Positions 37,501 to 49,499 of a stretch of DNA of 64,000 nucleotides are shown in pieces. A program made the translations under genes and the position numbers. The notes under the pieces are model-generated. The model was not told where the DNA came from, did no database searches, and saw only the letters and a program-made list of their open reading frames with translations. The number at the start of each line of letters is the position of its first letter. Positions within the stretch are counted from its first letter, which is position 1. This stretch comes from Megamerina dolium (Eukaryota; Arthropoda; Insecta; Diptera; Megamerinidae), in NCBI GenBank assembly GCA_963854835.1, contig OY978528.1, positions 10,076,242 to 10,140,241 of the forward strand. Reading direction: 5' to 3'.

Positions 37501-39730
37501 TTGCTGGTAAAATATAGCCCTAACTACTGTTTTTCAACATAATATCTTCATACTTTTGATTTTTATAAAGTGATTCTCATTTTCGAAGTCATGAAATTAT
37601 ATCTTTCAATATAGCATTAGCATTAATATTAATCTTTGAAAATTATTTTCGTTGAAATCTTTTAAAAATATATATCGTTTGACCGATTTGAGACATTAGT
37701 TCATTATATTATCATGAGACTTCAACAACAGGGTATCTCAATATTTAATTATGGATGAATTTGTATGACTTTCTTTTTTTTTCAAAATATTTATTCAACG
37801 TGAGTAGATTATTATCAACAAATATGTATATGATTGTTATTTTAAGAAAAGTATCGTAAAATTTTATTGATTCAATTAAAAATAAAAATTACCAGAAAAT
37901 TTTCCACACCCCAAAAAATGTAAGGTATGCTCGTACACGAGTGCATACATTGTAGCGACACGTGTAATTTAATTTTTTTTTTGTATTGACAATGTCAATA
38001 ACATTGACTACTGCAATATATTGTTACTGCCCCTGTGAATTCTTCAGCGGCATATGAATGCTTGTTAGAGTACTGCACGGATATGCTTGGTTTGATTGTG
38101 ATACAACTGTCATATTGAATGGGCACTGGTATTCGAAGAATATCAAAAACTAAATGAAGAGTAATAAAATGATAGACTTAAAAGTACAAATCAAGCCAAC
38201 TGTGCCGACTTTGTTCGATTTACTACTATTCGATATTCGAAAATATGACAAAATGTTCAAAAATTGACAGATATGTCAAATAGCCGAGAGCGTAAGATAA
38301 ATTGGTAGTGTAATAGAATGTAAAAGACTTCCATCTAATGAATAATTGAACTCTTATTGCTTAGTATCTACTCGTACAGCAGACAACACTCCGTATATTC
38401 AAGGTTATCGAATATGGCGAAATGACATATTCGTGCAGCAGCAGTCATTAAAATACAATTTAATTACATTTAAAATTATAACCAGAGCAACATCAATATA
38501 AGTAGGAAGCATACACATTACACATTTTTATCGCTCTCATTTGTTGTTTTTGTACATATTTATTTATACCCGAATTTATTATTTATTTTATTACACATAC
38601 AATATCACCCCCACCATCATTATCATCATATCAGTGCGTCATCATTATCATTGACACCCTACCCAGAATTGTTGTTGCGGCGATGTAAATAATAAAAATA
38701 AATATTTAACTTCCTTATAAGAAAAAACGACAACAACAAAATTGAGAAATGTAAAATAAATAAAAAAAAAAAAATGTATTTTCTTTTTTGTTTTTCATTT
38801 TCTTAAATAATCATCCATTTAAATAAAATCAAAATATAAAAGGAAACAGAAAAAATATTGTACGAAAAAAAAACATCCTTAAAAGGTCAATGGTACAAAG
38901 CCAAGTTCAGTGGAGTGATGAAAATAAATATAAATTACAAAAAAAAAAAAAAAAAAGAAATTCAACAATAATAAGATAAAATGGAAATAAAAGAAAATGA
39001 GACATAATAAGATACTGAGGAGGCACTGACAGTGGGCATTATTAATGTGTTGCGCGTGCATGTGCAAGACTGTAGGAATGTATGTGGTATATATTTATGA
39101 ACAATGATTCGTAAAATAAATAATATTAAGTATTACTTAATTAGACATTTTTCGCTTTTGAATTATTGTACGCACATATTTCATGCTGCATTCATTGTGG
39201 TCAACGTTGTAGCCACTGAATTCATTACACATTTTCAAAAGTTTATGAGACAAGAATATTTTTCGACTTATAATATGACAAGCATTCAAAAACAAAAATA
39301 TTCTGTTGCTTTTTTTGTTGCATATTGAAGAAGATGACATTGAAAAGTATATAAGTCATCACAAGTAATTGTAATGGTTAATTGGCGGAGAACGTCGAGA
39401 ACCAGAAAGGACTGAAGTTTCCAGGCATGAGCAAAGGTTCAAAAAGATTCTTGTCAAATATTTTATAAATATTACTTACTTGAAAAAAGGGATAGATTTA
39501 AAAATCTATTATTGGGACTATTATTGCTTTAACTTGCAACTAATAGAATCACCTTTAATGGCTCTTGCAGAAATGAGTTACTTTCACAATTATTTCACCA
39601 TTTGTGGTGGAATTTTGAGGTGGTATTATTTGGATAGAAGGCCAAAAATTTCCTTGAATCCCAAATATACTCAAACCAAATACATTGGTCATTATAATGT
39701 TGTTGAAGAGCTATCACGTATAGTACCATC
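37501..39730. other. Stretch without recognisable gene
   Basis: AT-rich DNA. 38,000-38,450 is of ordinary complexity but shows no reading frame or element ends. Poly-A lies near 38940-38956. An AAAAGGTCA monomeric receptor-type word is at about 38880-38888. The 115-codon plus ORF at 39480-39827 runs into the following 132-bp repeat and is not gene-like. Confidence 0.45.
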
Positions 39731-40090
39731 TTGGTACCATTATTATTTCAGGATGAAACTCTTATGTAAAATATATTTTGAACTATATGAGAATTATTGC
39801 GTTTGGTGCACTCAAAGAAAATACTGATTTCATATGGAGAATATAATAAATACACCATTAGGTACCATTAGCAATTATTTCAGAACGCAACTCTTATGTA
39901 AAGTATTTTTTGAACTATATGAGAATTATTGTCTTTGGTGCACTCAATGAAAATATTGATTTCATATGGAGAATATAATAAATATACCATTAGGTACCAT
40001 TAGGAATTATTTCAGAACGCAACTCTTATGTAAAGTGTCTTTTGAACTATATGAGAATTATTGCCTTTAGTGCACTTAATGAAAATAAAA
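39731..40090 (+). repeat. 132-bp tandem repeat, about 2.7 copies
   Basis: CTCTTATGTAAA recurs at 39759, 39891 and 40023, exactly 132 bp apart each time. Units share TAGGTACCATTAGNAATTATTTCAG, TTTGAACTATATGAGAATTATTG, TTTGGTGCACTCAATGAAAA and TTCATATGGAGAATATAATAAATA. High identity implies a recent expansion. Confidence 0.9.
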
Positions 40091-41758
40091 ATTTTTTATA
40101 ATTTTGTAAATACAATTACGATGGACAGTAAGAGATCCATTAACCTATATTTGTTGCCGAATATTGAAACGAACTTAATCGTATAATCGTGGAATGGGTC
40201 AACAAACAAAGAATCTCGGAATCTTGGACAGGATCATCATTAGGCATGATGATCAATATGATTAAATATGGACAAGTCATCCTAAAGATAATGCAAAACA
40301 GGTGTTGCTTTGAGTTAAGCAAACATTTGAGAAGTTCTACTCTCTCTCTCTCTCTCTCTCTCTAGAATATCGAAACAATTCTCTACAAGTCTCTAATCAT
40401 AAATGCCCTGACTAGCAAAGAATTCTGGATTTGGCCAAAATTGAAGAAAATCGATTGTAATGGCCAGATAAGTAAGTAAATTGTTGTTGTAATGATAGTA
40501 GTTGTTGTACTCGTAGTTTTTTTGGTTGTAATCGTAGTTGTTGTTGTTGCAATAGTAGTTGTTGCAGTAGTCGTAGTAGTAGTAGTCGTAGTAGTAGTAG
40601 TAGTCGTAGTACGAGTAGTAGTGATGATTATACTGCTGTTAGTAGCAGCGTTATAATTTGTTGTAGTTGTTGTTGTAATAGTTATTGTAGTAGTTGTTGT
40701 ATATTTTTCCTAACATTGATATAAAACTATGTTCGTTGTTGTTACTGTTAGGTATTTATTTGGTTATTAAATGTTGCAAGTGTCATTAAACCAAAGAAAA
40801 TTGCTGGGACTAACAACAGTAGCTGCAGTGTGGCAGTAGCAGCAGCAGCAGCAGCAGCATCAACAATAATAAAACTATACAAGATCATAATGCCAATATA
40901 AAACAATAAAAAAAAATATAAAAATACCAGCAAGCAAAAAAAAAACAAAAACAACCATGAAAAGCACAATTATATATTTTTGTTGCTGTTTGTTATTTGT
41001 TGCATTGTTTGTTGTTGTTGTTGTTGTTGTTGTAAATTGAAAAGAAAGTGGTTGCACAACATCGTCCTCTTCTTCTTCTTCTTCTTCTTCATGTTTTGCT
41101 AGCTACGCTTGACAACAATGCATCCACTTTTGATGATCATACCAAATGATCATACTGATTATAATCACACGATCTCTCATAATGTTGGCTATAATGATGA
41201 TGAATATTAATTATGATCACAAGTTTGGTATAAGATAAAGTGATCGTATTTGATTTCATATAGCAACTACTCGTACATCGATGGCATTTGTAAAGCAAGA
41301 ATGTACCTCGACTTGCTAATGAATAAACGATCAAACGATCATTGATCGCTGATCGTAGTATATACATAGCTATGATCATCATATAGCAAATTGTGGTTAA
41401 TTGCTATTATCACTCTCTATATTAAAAATACATACTCGTATATTGTTGTTCCACAACTTATGATGATGGTGGGTGTAAAATAATATGTGTAAGTATTTAC
41501 GTGTAACTAGAAAGTACAAGTGAAATATGTTGGGGTTTTCCCATTCGATCAATTGCATAGAGAAATTTATTGGAACTGAATAAAAAACAATAAACAACAA
41601 CAAAATATGCACAGAAAATGAGAAAATTGCAAAAAAAAAAATGCAACTTTTAAAGGAAACCCTTATGACTTCAGCGATCGAGCAATGATCGTCAAGCGAT
41701 CGACAGTGACTAAAATGATCTCCGATTTAATTATAAAAGAAAAAAATTAAACTAGAAA
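40091..41758. other. Stretch of GTA/GTT/CT simple repeats and GATC-rich sequence, no gene
   Basis: (TC)n near 40343-40364, interrupted (GTA/GTT)n near 40480-40700, (AGC)n near 40838-40857, (GTT)n near 41010-41033 and (TTC)n near 41070-41090. GATC-rich sequence at 41130-41390 and 41670-41720 contains words such as GATCGCTGATCG and AGCGATCGAGCAATGATCG. No exon was identified. Confidence 0.5.
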
Positions 41759-42925
41759 ATGGAAAAAAAACGTTTATGAAGTTTTGTGATTGCTTGACCC
41801 AGAATTGTTTGAGCGTCAAAGATGGACTCCAGAGAAAATACGCCATATCTTACAGTTTTTCTTCGATAAAGGCAAAAACACAAGGCAAGACTGAAAATGT
41901 GAGTAGTGTTTATGGCCCTGATACTGTAACAGCCAATCACGTGCAATTTTGCTTTCGTCGATTCCGTTCCGGTAATTTTGATGTCAAAAATGTACCACGC
42001 TCTGGAAGGCCAATTGTCGAAAATATCGATAAAATAATGGAAGCACTGTTTTTATTGCCTAGGAGCTAAACATTGCACAAAAATCCGTTTGGAACCATTT
42101 AATTAAGGCTGGATACAAAAAGAAGCTCCATGTATAAGTGCCACACGAGTTAACGGAAAAAAAAAAAAAACGGTCATGGACTGAATTTCCATATGCGAAT
42201 CGCTGCTTGATCGCAACAAAATCGATTCATTTCTGAAGCGGATGGTTACTGGTGATGAAACGTGGGTCACTTACGACACGGTCAAGCGAAAACGGTCGTG
42301 GTCGAATCGCGGTGAGCCGGCGCAAACGGTAGCCAAGACAGGATTGACGGTCAGGAAGGTTTTGCTATGTGTTTGGTGGGATTGGCTTTGAATCATCTAC
42401 TATAAGCTGCCCCCCTACGGCAAAACTTCTCATTCGGACCTGTACTGTCAACAATTGGACCTTCTGAAGAAAACAATCGCCCAGAAGCGGTCAGCTTTAG
42501 CCAATAGGAGAGGAATTGTGTTCCATCAGGACAACGCCTGGCCACACACATCGATAGTGACTTGCCAGAAGCTGCGGGAGTTTGGTTGGGAGGTTCTTAT
42601 GCAGCCACCTTATAGTCCGGATCTCACACCAAGTAATTACTACCTGTTCCTGTCTATGGCGATTGATTTTGCTTGTGAAAAATCGCCTCTCAAGTGAAGC
42701 TTGTGAAAATCGGCTCTCCCAGTTTTTTTGCCAATAGGGACGAGGGTTTCTATGAGAGTGGCATTATGAAAGAGAGAGTGTATGAGAGAGTGGCATTCAA
42801 AATGGCAAGAAGTTATCGAACAAAACGGTACATATTTGACCCAAATCGGATCGTTCAAACTATGCTAAATAAAACGTTCAATTTAAAGCAAAAATAATGG
42901 ATTACTTTTTACTAGACCTTATATT
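41759..42925 (+). pseudogene. mariner transposase pseudogene with 3' inverted-repeat end
   Basis: The coding relic runs from ATG 41759 to TAA about 42897 in several frames. It shows the helix-turn-helix region (FRRFRSGNFDVKNVPRSGRP), WNHLIKAGYKKKL, VPHELTEK, MVTGDETWVTYD with the first catalytic Asp, VKRKRSWSNRGEPAQTVAK, VWWDW, FHQDNAWPHTS with the second Asp, and PPYSPDLTPSNYYLF, where the third Asp of the D,D34D triad is Asn. There are several frameshifts and stops (for example GTATAAGTG near 42135 and an A-run near 42160). The 3' end, ATTACTTTTTACTAGACCTTATA at about 42901-42923, looks like a mariner terminal repeat with TA; no matching 5' end was found before 41759. The subfamily is uncertain. 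The copy cannot make transposase. Confidence 0.88.
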
Positions 42926-42929
42926 TGCA

Positions 42930-44030
42930 ATTTGAATAGGTATATAATTTTTAAAATAAAAAGAGGCAATCATACTACATAATGCTGATAATAAAATCAA
43001 TAAATATTAAATATACGAGTATGTATACTTATACCACAACTTGTATTAGTAAAAGAATTAGTGTGATAAAAAAAAAATCATATAGAATTTTATATTGAAA
43101 ACGAAACATATAACCAAAAAAAAAAAAAAAATTTTTTTTGCTTCTAAATTTTTGGGTTTTTCTGTTCAACTTTATTTGTTTTTGTTTGCATTGATCAACT
43201 GACCTTCAAATTGACCGAGTTCATGGGCTTCTTCATGTTTGCCTGTTCTTCTTTGATATTCGATTATTATAGCGATAAATCGAGCAACGACGATCATCAG
43301 AGGAACAAACATGGTGAATATAAAATTTTGCAGTCAAACAACAAGTATTAAACGTTTGCTACATATACGATATGTTTAACATTAGAGAACATAAGAACAT
43401 ATTGAAACAAGCTGTAGTTATACCATAACGATAACATGAAGAACAAGAATATTTTGCGAACCATACAAGTGAGACAAGATCTTAACAAACATTAACAACA
43501 ACAATAACAATAATATTAATACAAAATTAAACACTACACAAAACAAAACAACAACAACAACAAAAAACACCCATAGCAAGAAACAAAATCAAACCAAATC
43601 AATCCAAATACGAGTAGTCGATGGCAAGAAGTAGCAACTAGTAAATGTGTAACAACTGCGCTCAAATGACTAACACCAAAAGAAGGAAATATTATGAAGT
43701 ACTCTGAATATATTAGATTCGAAAAAAAAACAATCATTTAATTGACCTGCTCATATATTATTTGCGTTGCTTCTGATGTCAAACAACAAGTCTTTATTAT
43801 TTTAGAAATGAACTGATTGACTAATTGGTTTTTAAATTTGATAAAAATATTTGCGTGATCATTCATTAAAATTATGAATATAATCAATTAAAACATGTCA
43901 AGCAGAATACACATCAAAAACATAAGTATACCCACTAGGGAAAATAATCGGTTTGCATAATTCTATTTTGTATTCCGGTAACTGTATTATAGAAAAATAT
44001 TGAAGAAAAAAAAAATAAATGAGCGGCGAC
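42930..44030. other. AT-rich stretch, no gene
   Basis: Poly-A/poly-T tracts (near 43117-43140), (CAA)n near 43540-43565 and AT-rich filler. No reading frame beyond low-complexity ORFs. Confidence 0.5.
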
Positions 44031-44034
44031 CTCC

Positions 44035-44650
44035 CAATTTGTACCACTACTGGTCATTCCAGTGACGCTAAGGAATTATTTATCGACTTTTTGGTATTTT
44101 TGTGCACATTTTGTACGGGAGCCCTTGTAGGAGTTGAAAATAGAGGGTTGAAATTAGTGATCGGTCTTAAATTTCACCATCATACAATCGATTATTAAGC
44201 ACTTATGGGGTTATTTGTCGATTTTCTTGTGTTTTTTTACGTTCATTTTAAATGGGAGCCCCCAAAGAGTTAAGTACACGAAAGGAAGATATGAAGAAAA
44301 AATATAAAAGATGAAAAATTAATGAGGCTCAACTATTCCTGGTCAGCTATGGAGTTATTTTGACGAATTAAAAGTCTTACTACCTTCAATTGGAATGGAA
44401 GCCACCCTCCAGAAGTTCAAATAGTGGCTATGTATGTTAAGGAAAATTATCGTGGAATGAAAATTATTTAAAGTTTATCTTGTATTTCACCCCCATGCAG
44501 GTAAGTCTTGTACAGGTATGCGGTTATTTGTCGATATTTAGATGTTATAATTTACATTTCTGTATTGGAGACCTCTTAAGGCGTAGAGATAGTGAGCTAA
44601 TATATTAAATGGAAATGTTTATATTTTTTAATGTTGGAGAGGAAAATAAA
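44035..44650 (-). repeat. Tandem array, family B, inverted (~150 bp unit)
   Basis: Four units have CATTTTGTACGGGAGCCCTT (near 44105), CATTTTAAATGGGAGCCCCC (near 44245), CAATTGGAATGGAAGCCACC (near 44389) and CATTTCTGTATTGGAGACCT (near 44555). GGTTATTTGTCGATTTTC-like sequence lies just upstream of each. This is the reverse complement of the family B core (GGGCTCCCATACAAAATG). Confidence 0.7.
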
Positions 44651-44759
44651 TTATTTTGGTGCGCTATGAGGCTAGTTTTTATTGAAATCGCATCGAAGTA
44701 AAGATACCTATCGCTAACTGATATTTGACTACCGTGGAAGATTAAAATAATGCCCAATA

Positions 44760-45310
44760 TTTTATATATTCAATCGTAATATTTTTCGATTGAATATATA
44801 AATTAGTTCCGGTAATTTTTCCATTGCATAACTACATCCGACTAGTTACCTAACTACTTCCGATCTAATTACATAACTAGTTCGGCAACTACTTCTGAAC
44901 TAGTTCTATTATTTTTATTTCAACGCTGATATCATAAATCTCAAATTCTAACGTTGGGGCAATTTGTAATAGTTACTCTTTTTTTTTTGGCTGTTTATAT
45001 GCAATTAAACGTAACGTCAAATATATTGTATATTACATAGTATTTAATATTAGTCATATTAAATTAAGCACATATTATTTTGAATGTTTAAGATAATAGT
45101 TCCGCAAATGTTTCCATTACTAGTTGCATAACTACATCCGAACTAGTTACCTAACTACTTCCGATATAGTTACATAACTAGTTGGGCAACTACTTCTGAA
45201 CTAGTTCTATTTTTATTTCAACGTTATAAATCGCAAATAATAGTTACTCTTTTTTTTTGGCTGTTAAAATGCAGTTTAATTTAACATCAAATATATTGTA
45301 TCACTATCAT
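44760..45310 (+). repeat. 300-bp tandem duplication with AACTAGTT subrepeats
   Basis: TGCATAACTACATCCGA begins at 44825 and 45125. Both copies continue with ACTAGTTACCTAACTACTTC, ACTTCTGAACTAGTTCTAT, and end in TACTCTTTTTTTTTGGCTGT and CAAATATATTGTA. Inside each, near-palindromic AACTAGTT and TAACTA words alternate every 12-24 bp. Confidence 0.85.
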
Positions 45311-46850
45311 TCATATTGCTACAGACACACACAATCATTATTAACACTCCATAAATAAATCAATAAATGTCAATGAACAAATTCTAATATCATTGAGGAA
45401 GTTCAAGAAACAATATGGAGCATACAAATGTCTGTATACATATCTAGATACATAAGTGACATTTGCTATAAACTTATAAACGAAAACAAACAAAAAAATC
45501 ATATAGTTGGTAGTTGGTAATTAACCCTGGTTTTATATATTTTTATGTACAAGGAAAATATAGTTAAAATGCCATTCAACTTTAAATGAATGTGACACTC
45601 AATAGCATTTAAAACACTTTATTTGAATTGTTACTGGACTTAACATTATCAAAGCTACCTATTGTATAGGTGTGTATGTATGCATTGTTTGTATGCGTAG
45701 GTAAAAGTAAAGTATATTAATAAGTAAACTTGAGATCTATAATTTATTCAAGAACGTCTGAATGTGTGTGTGCGTTCAAAAGAAGAGTTCAAGTGCAGGT
45801 TCAACCCTGCGTATGAATAATGTGCAATATTGAAATCGCTCTATTACGGTTTTGTAGAGTACATAGCTTCATTGTAGTACTTACATTTTATGTTAGTAGG
45901 GTTAATTGTAGTTTAATTTATGTAGTCATGCGTCTGCGGTTTTGTTGTTGTTGTTTTTTGCTTATATCATACATTTATTTGAAAATTATGCGTGTGCTAA
46001 TGCCTAATTTGGAGGCCTATTTCTTGCTATTTGTTTGCAGTTATACACATGCTATAAGGCTTTTATGACACATACATAGTTGTTATTACAATTTGTCATT
46101 CGTTTTGCTAACCTAATATTTGCATATAGATTTGTGTTTTGGGTGTGTGCTGTACATGTGTTAATATTGTTGTTGCTTTAATTTTTGTATGATTTTTGCT
46201 TTTTAATCGCTCAATTGTTCAAATTAAGCTGGTAGTTTAGCAAACTCAAATAATATTGCTTCTCATTTGTAAGTCGTTTATATGTAATTATATTTTGGAG
46301 AAAAAATTAAATTCAAATGAGTCATAATATTAAGCATTATTATTTAAATCTCCACCACAAATTATCGCAAATATATTGAAATTTTTAATTATTATATTTT
46401 TTATTTAAAAAAATTTTTTTTTATTTTACTTTTGCTTTTTTAAAAAATATTGAACGTTAAATTATAGGAAATATTTTAAGTGATTTCTAAAAATTAAAAA
46501 AATTATTCCAAAAATATAAATGAAAGTATAAAAAAAATTTAAAATATCTTAAAATTTGTTTAGTCTCCATTATTTAAAATAATAAAAAGTATAACAAATA
46601 TTCTAATTCACACGTTTGAAGCATTTTTCCGAAAAGTCTCCAAAGTCTCCACTAGCCAGAAAAGCTCCAAAATGAATATGTATAAAAGAAATACTGATAG
46701 TCATTGCTAGAACTTTTTTAAGTACTCAAATATCGATTTTACACAAAGTCTCCACCAGAAAAAATCCTCATAAATTATGTACATTCGTAATAATTGTTTT
46801 TAAATATTAAATTAAATATGTATATGTTAATAGTACTTTAGTTCATAACT
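45311..46850. other. AT-rich stretch, no gene
   Basis: No recognisable element. There are short GT-rich and AT-rich tracts. The plus ORF at 45820-46068 has no supporting signals. Confidence 0.45.
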
Positions 46851-46853
46851 TAC

Positions 46854-46936
46854 GCCACGTAAAAACCACTTATTCGTAGAGGCATTATTATTTTGGCACT
46901 TACCTGAAAAAAGAGAAAAAAAAAATATTAGTTAGT
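46854..46936 (-). other. Candidate recursive splice site (ratchet point) with a 50-nt RS-exon
   Basis: On the E75 sense strand a branch-site sequence ACTAACTAAT (46936-46927) is followed by an almost pure pyrimidine tract and TTTTTTCAG/GTAAGT, with acceptor AG at 46905-46904 and donor GT at 46903-46902 directly joined. That zero-nucleotide exon (acceptor fused to donor) is the hallmark of recursive splicing in long fly introns. A second consensus donor, GGC/GTAAGT (GT at 46853-46852), follows after 50 nt (46903-46854), as expected for the downstream site that defines an RS-exon. The minus-strand orientation matches E75 and it lies upstream of the E75A exon, so it would serve the long intron of an E75C-type transcript. 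Alternatively it is a 50-nt cassette exon; one frame is open (KCQNNNASTNKWFLRG). Confidence 0.75.
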
Positions 46937-46939
46937 AAA

Positions 46940-48308
46940 TGTATTTATAAAAAATTGTTTTTATATATTTTAAATTTATTTATATTTATAATTAGTGATT
47001 GCTCATAATTCTAATTGTAAGCTGAAAAAATCGTGCCAATTTTTCGTATCTCTGACGTCATATATTCACATGAACAATATAAGAGTTTTTCGAAGTACGG
47101 ACTGCACAATCTAGTAATTCTTTTGCGAAGAATTTTAGTATCACAGAACATTTGTGCCACATCCTTGCTAAAAAATTATTTCCCGATAGGTGAACAACGT
47201 CAAACAGAAGATAGTTTTCTTCGACACGGCATTTGAACCGATTATCTCGTGCATGGAAGAACATTAGATTATCCAAATAGCGTTTTTCGTAAATAGTTTA
47301 ATCATGTTTGGCTCTTATTTCTTCTTCTTCTTCTTCTTCTTCTTCTTTTTCTTTTAGTTTTAATAATTATTACAACGGATCCTATTAGTCTGCGTAACTC
47401 AGTAATTGAATTTGCTCATATACATATTTATGTCATTATCAGCTTCAGGCTATTTCGATTAACATTTTTGCTTTTAAAATGTTTTGTTTCATGATTCAAA
47501 TATATTCCAAAAATGTCTACAAAGCCTCTTGTAAGCAAAAATACAAGACATATACATTTATGTTTGTTGAAAAAGCAAAGAATTTCTTACAACATTCACA
47601 CGCAATTATCTCAAAATTATCGCAGAACAAATTTTCGAAATCTCTACAAAGTCTCCAAAAACTTAAAACGTCTTAAATATATGATAGCTGTTCTCAAATA
47701 ACCCGAACAACTGCATTAAATGACATTTCTAAAAACTCTACAAAGTCTACACTAAATAAAAATATCAAAAACTATGCAAAAACTTTCAAAATAATTTATT
47801 AAGATTTCAACATCCATATTAATTTGTCTTAATAGCTATATTTCAAGCATATATATGAAAATTTTTCAATAATTTAGATATTTTCATAATAATACGACGT
47901 AATTATTTGCAAATCTATTTCCATCCACCCGCCGATACGTCATATACGTACGTATAGCTGTGTACTATGTATTTTCAAGCAAATTGTTGATAATACATAC
48001 AAATGGCTTGATAGTAAAAATTGATCAAATGTCTACATACAGCTAGAATAAATTTTATATACAACTATCTATTATGTACATTACTCAAATGAGCTACGCA
48101 AAAATGAATTAAAAAAAAAAAAAACAGTGAATAAATATATGGAATTGAATGAAAGAATGAGAAAATACATATTTATGTACTCATATATTGTATATAAAAA
48201 GCAAGCATTTAAGCAAAAATATAAATAAAAAAAAAATTGACAAAAAAAAATTTTAAATGAAGGTCAGCAGAACACAAAAATTCTAAATACAATTAACACT
48301 AAGTTCTA

Positions 48309-48340
<32 letters not shown>

Positions 48341-48955
48341 GGCAGAGCAGCCAATATGATGGAAGCAGAGAAATACACGTGCAAACATTCCTATATGCTA
48401 TTACGTATATATTTACCTATGTCATTTATCACAACGACAAATCAAATAAAACTGTTAGTTTGGAGAATTTGTAGAATTTTTTTATTTTTTGTTTTGTTTT
48501 TGTTCTATTATTTATTATTATATTTTTTGCAAAAAGGTGAAAACTCGATAAGAATTTTCAAGGTCTTTTCAATATGTATGTATAGTTTGGTGCTATCACG
48601 AATTATCGTGAATAATCAACTAAAGTCAACTAGAGTAGGCCTTTCTATATTCGAATACTCATATGTATATTATGCATATGTATTTAGTATTTCATAATAA
48701 CAGGAAAATCATACCATAAAGTGTAAAATTGTTGAACTTGTATTGCAACTATTAGAATTATGGATTGAGGAAATTTGCATTATTAAATGCTTATTTAATG
48801 CTTCAATAAAAGTCATTCAAAAAATGAAACAGTAATTTTAATGAACAAAAAAAAAAAAAAAAAAATTGCAATTTTTTTAAATATTTAAGCAATTTTACTT
48901 AAATTACGCTACTTTATAAAAAAAAAAACCCTATTGGTACTATCATATTTTTCGA
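46940..48955. other. AT-rich stretch, no gene
   Basis: (TTC)n near 47320-47350, a TCTCCAAAGTCTCCA-like word recurring near 46635-46650, 46750, 47640 and 47740, and (GT)n near 48309-48340. No exon was recognised. Confidence 0.45.
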
Positions 48956-48959
48956 CGAG

Positions 48960-49490
48960 TTTGGGCTTCCTAAATGCTATAATCACATCGCAAAAATTTT
49001 CTTTTGTGATAAAATCTTTTTCAAAGGCCTCATTGAGCTCAAAGTTAAAAAAATTGCAGGAAAATCTGAAAATAATACCATAGCTTCCTAGAAGTAGGTC
49101 CTAGAGCGGTTAAATGTATGATAGACCCTCAATAATTTTTTTTCCTTAATATTATTTCGGAACATCTAAGCTCCTTAGCACCTACCTAAGCTCCTTAAAA
49201 GTGCTCCGCTACAAATTGATGTTTTAATAATATTTGCTGCCACCTCTCCCAGAGTGCCCTTAGGGATGTCAAATATATAATCGACACCTATTCATTTTTG
49301 CTGCATAATATTTGTTTCAAATATACTTCTTACTTGTCTCCACAATGTGAAGATAAGAGTGATGGAAAATCGATAAATAATCCCATAATTCCATATATAA
49401 GCCACTGCTATTAATATTTTCTGCTAAATATTTTTTCAAAACTTTCTGATCTCTAACGCTTAGCTTCGCTCCCTACAAAATTGAGGTTTT
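48960..49490 (+). repeat. Tandem array, family B, decayed (~150 bp unit)
   Basis: Units show AGCTCCTTAAAAGTGCTCCG then CTACAAATTGATG (near 49188), CTTAGCTTCGCTCCCTACAA then AATTGAGG (near 49457), CCTAGAGCGGTTAAATGTATG and AGGGATGTCAAATATATAAT. These match the segments of family B elsewhere. Boundaries are soft. Confidence 0.55.
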
Positions 49491-49499
49491 TTAATTCGA

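Noticed and set aside
39470..39490. Minus-strand CCCTTTTTTCAAGTAAGT resembling a ratchet point
   Set aside because: AG is followed by TAAGT, not GT, so acceptor and donor are not fused; the same near-miss occurs at about 35562-35575.
39480..39827. 115-codon plus-strand ORF with ordinary amino-acid composition
   Set aside because: Its carboxyl third is the first unit of a 132-bp tandem repeat; no start context, introns or family resemblance.
44480..44506. CAG/GTAAGT on the plus strand (ATGCAG then GTAAGTCTTG)
   Set aside because: Wrong strand for E75, only a weak pyrimidine tract, and inside an inverted family B array; not counted as a recursive splice site.
45790..45820. GGTTCAACCCTG, a possible tRNA T-arm
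   Set aside because: No A-box or cloverleaf could be built around it.
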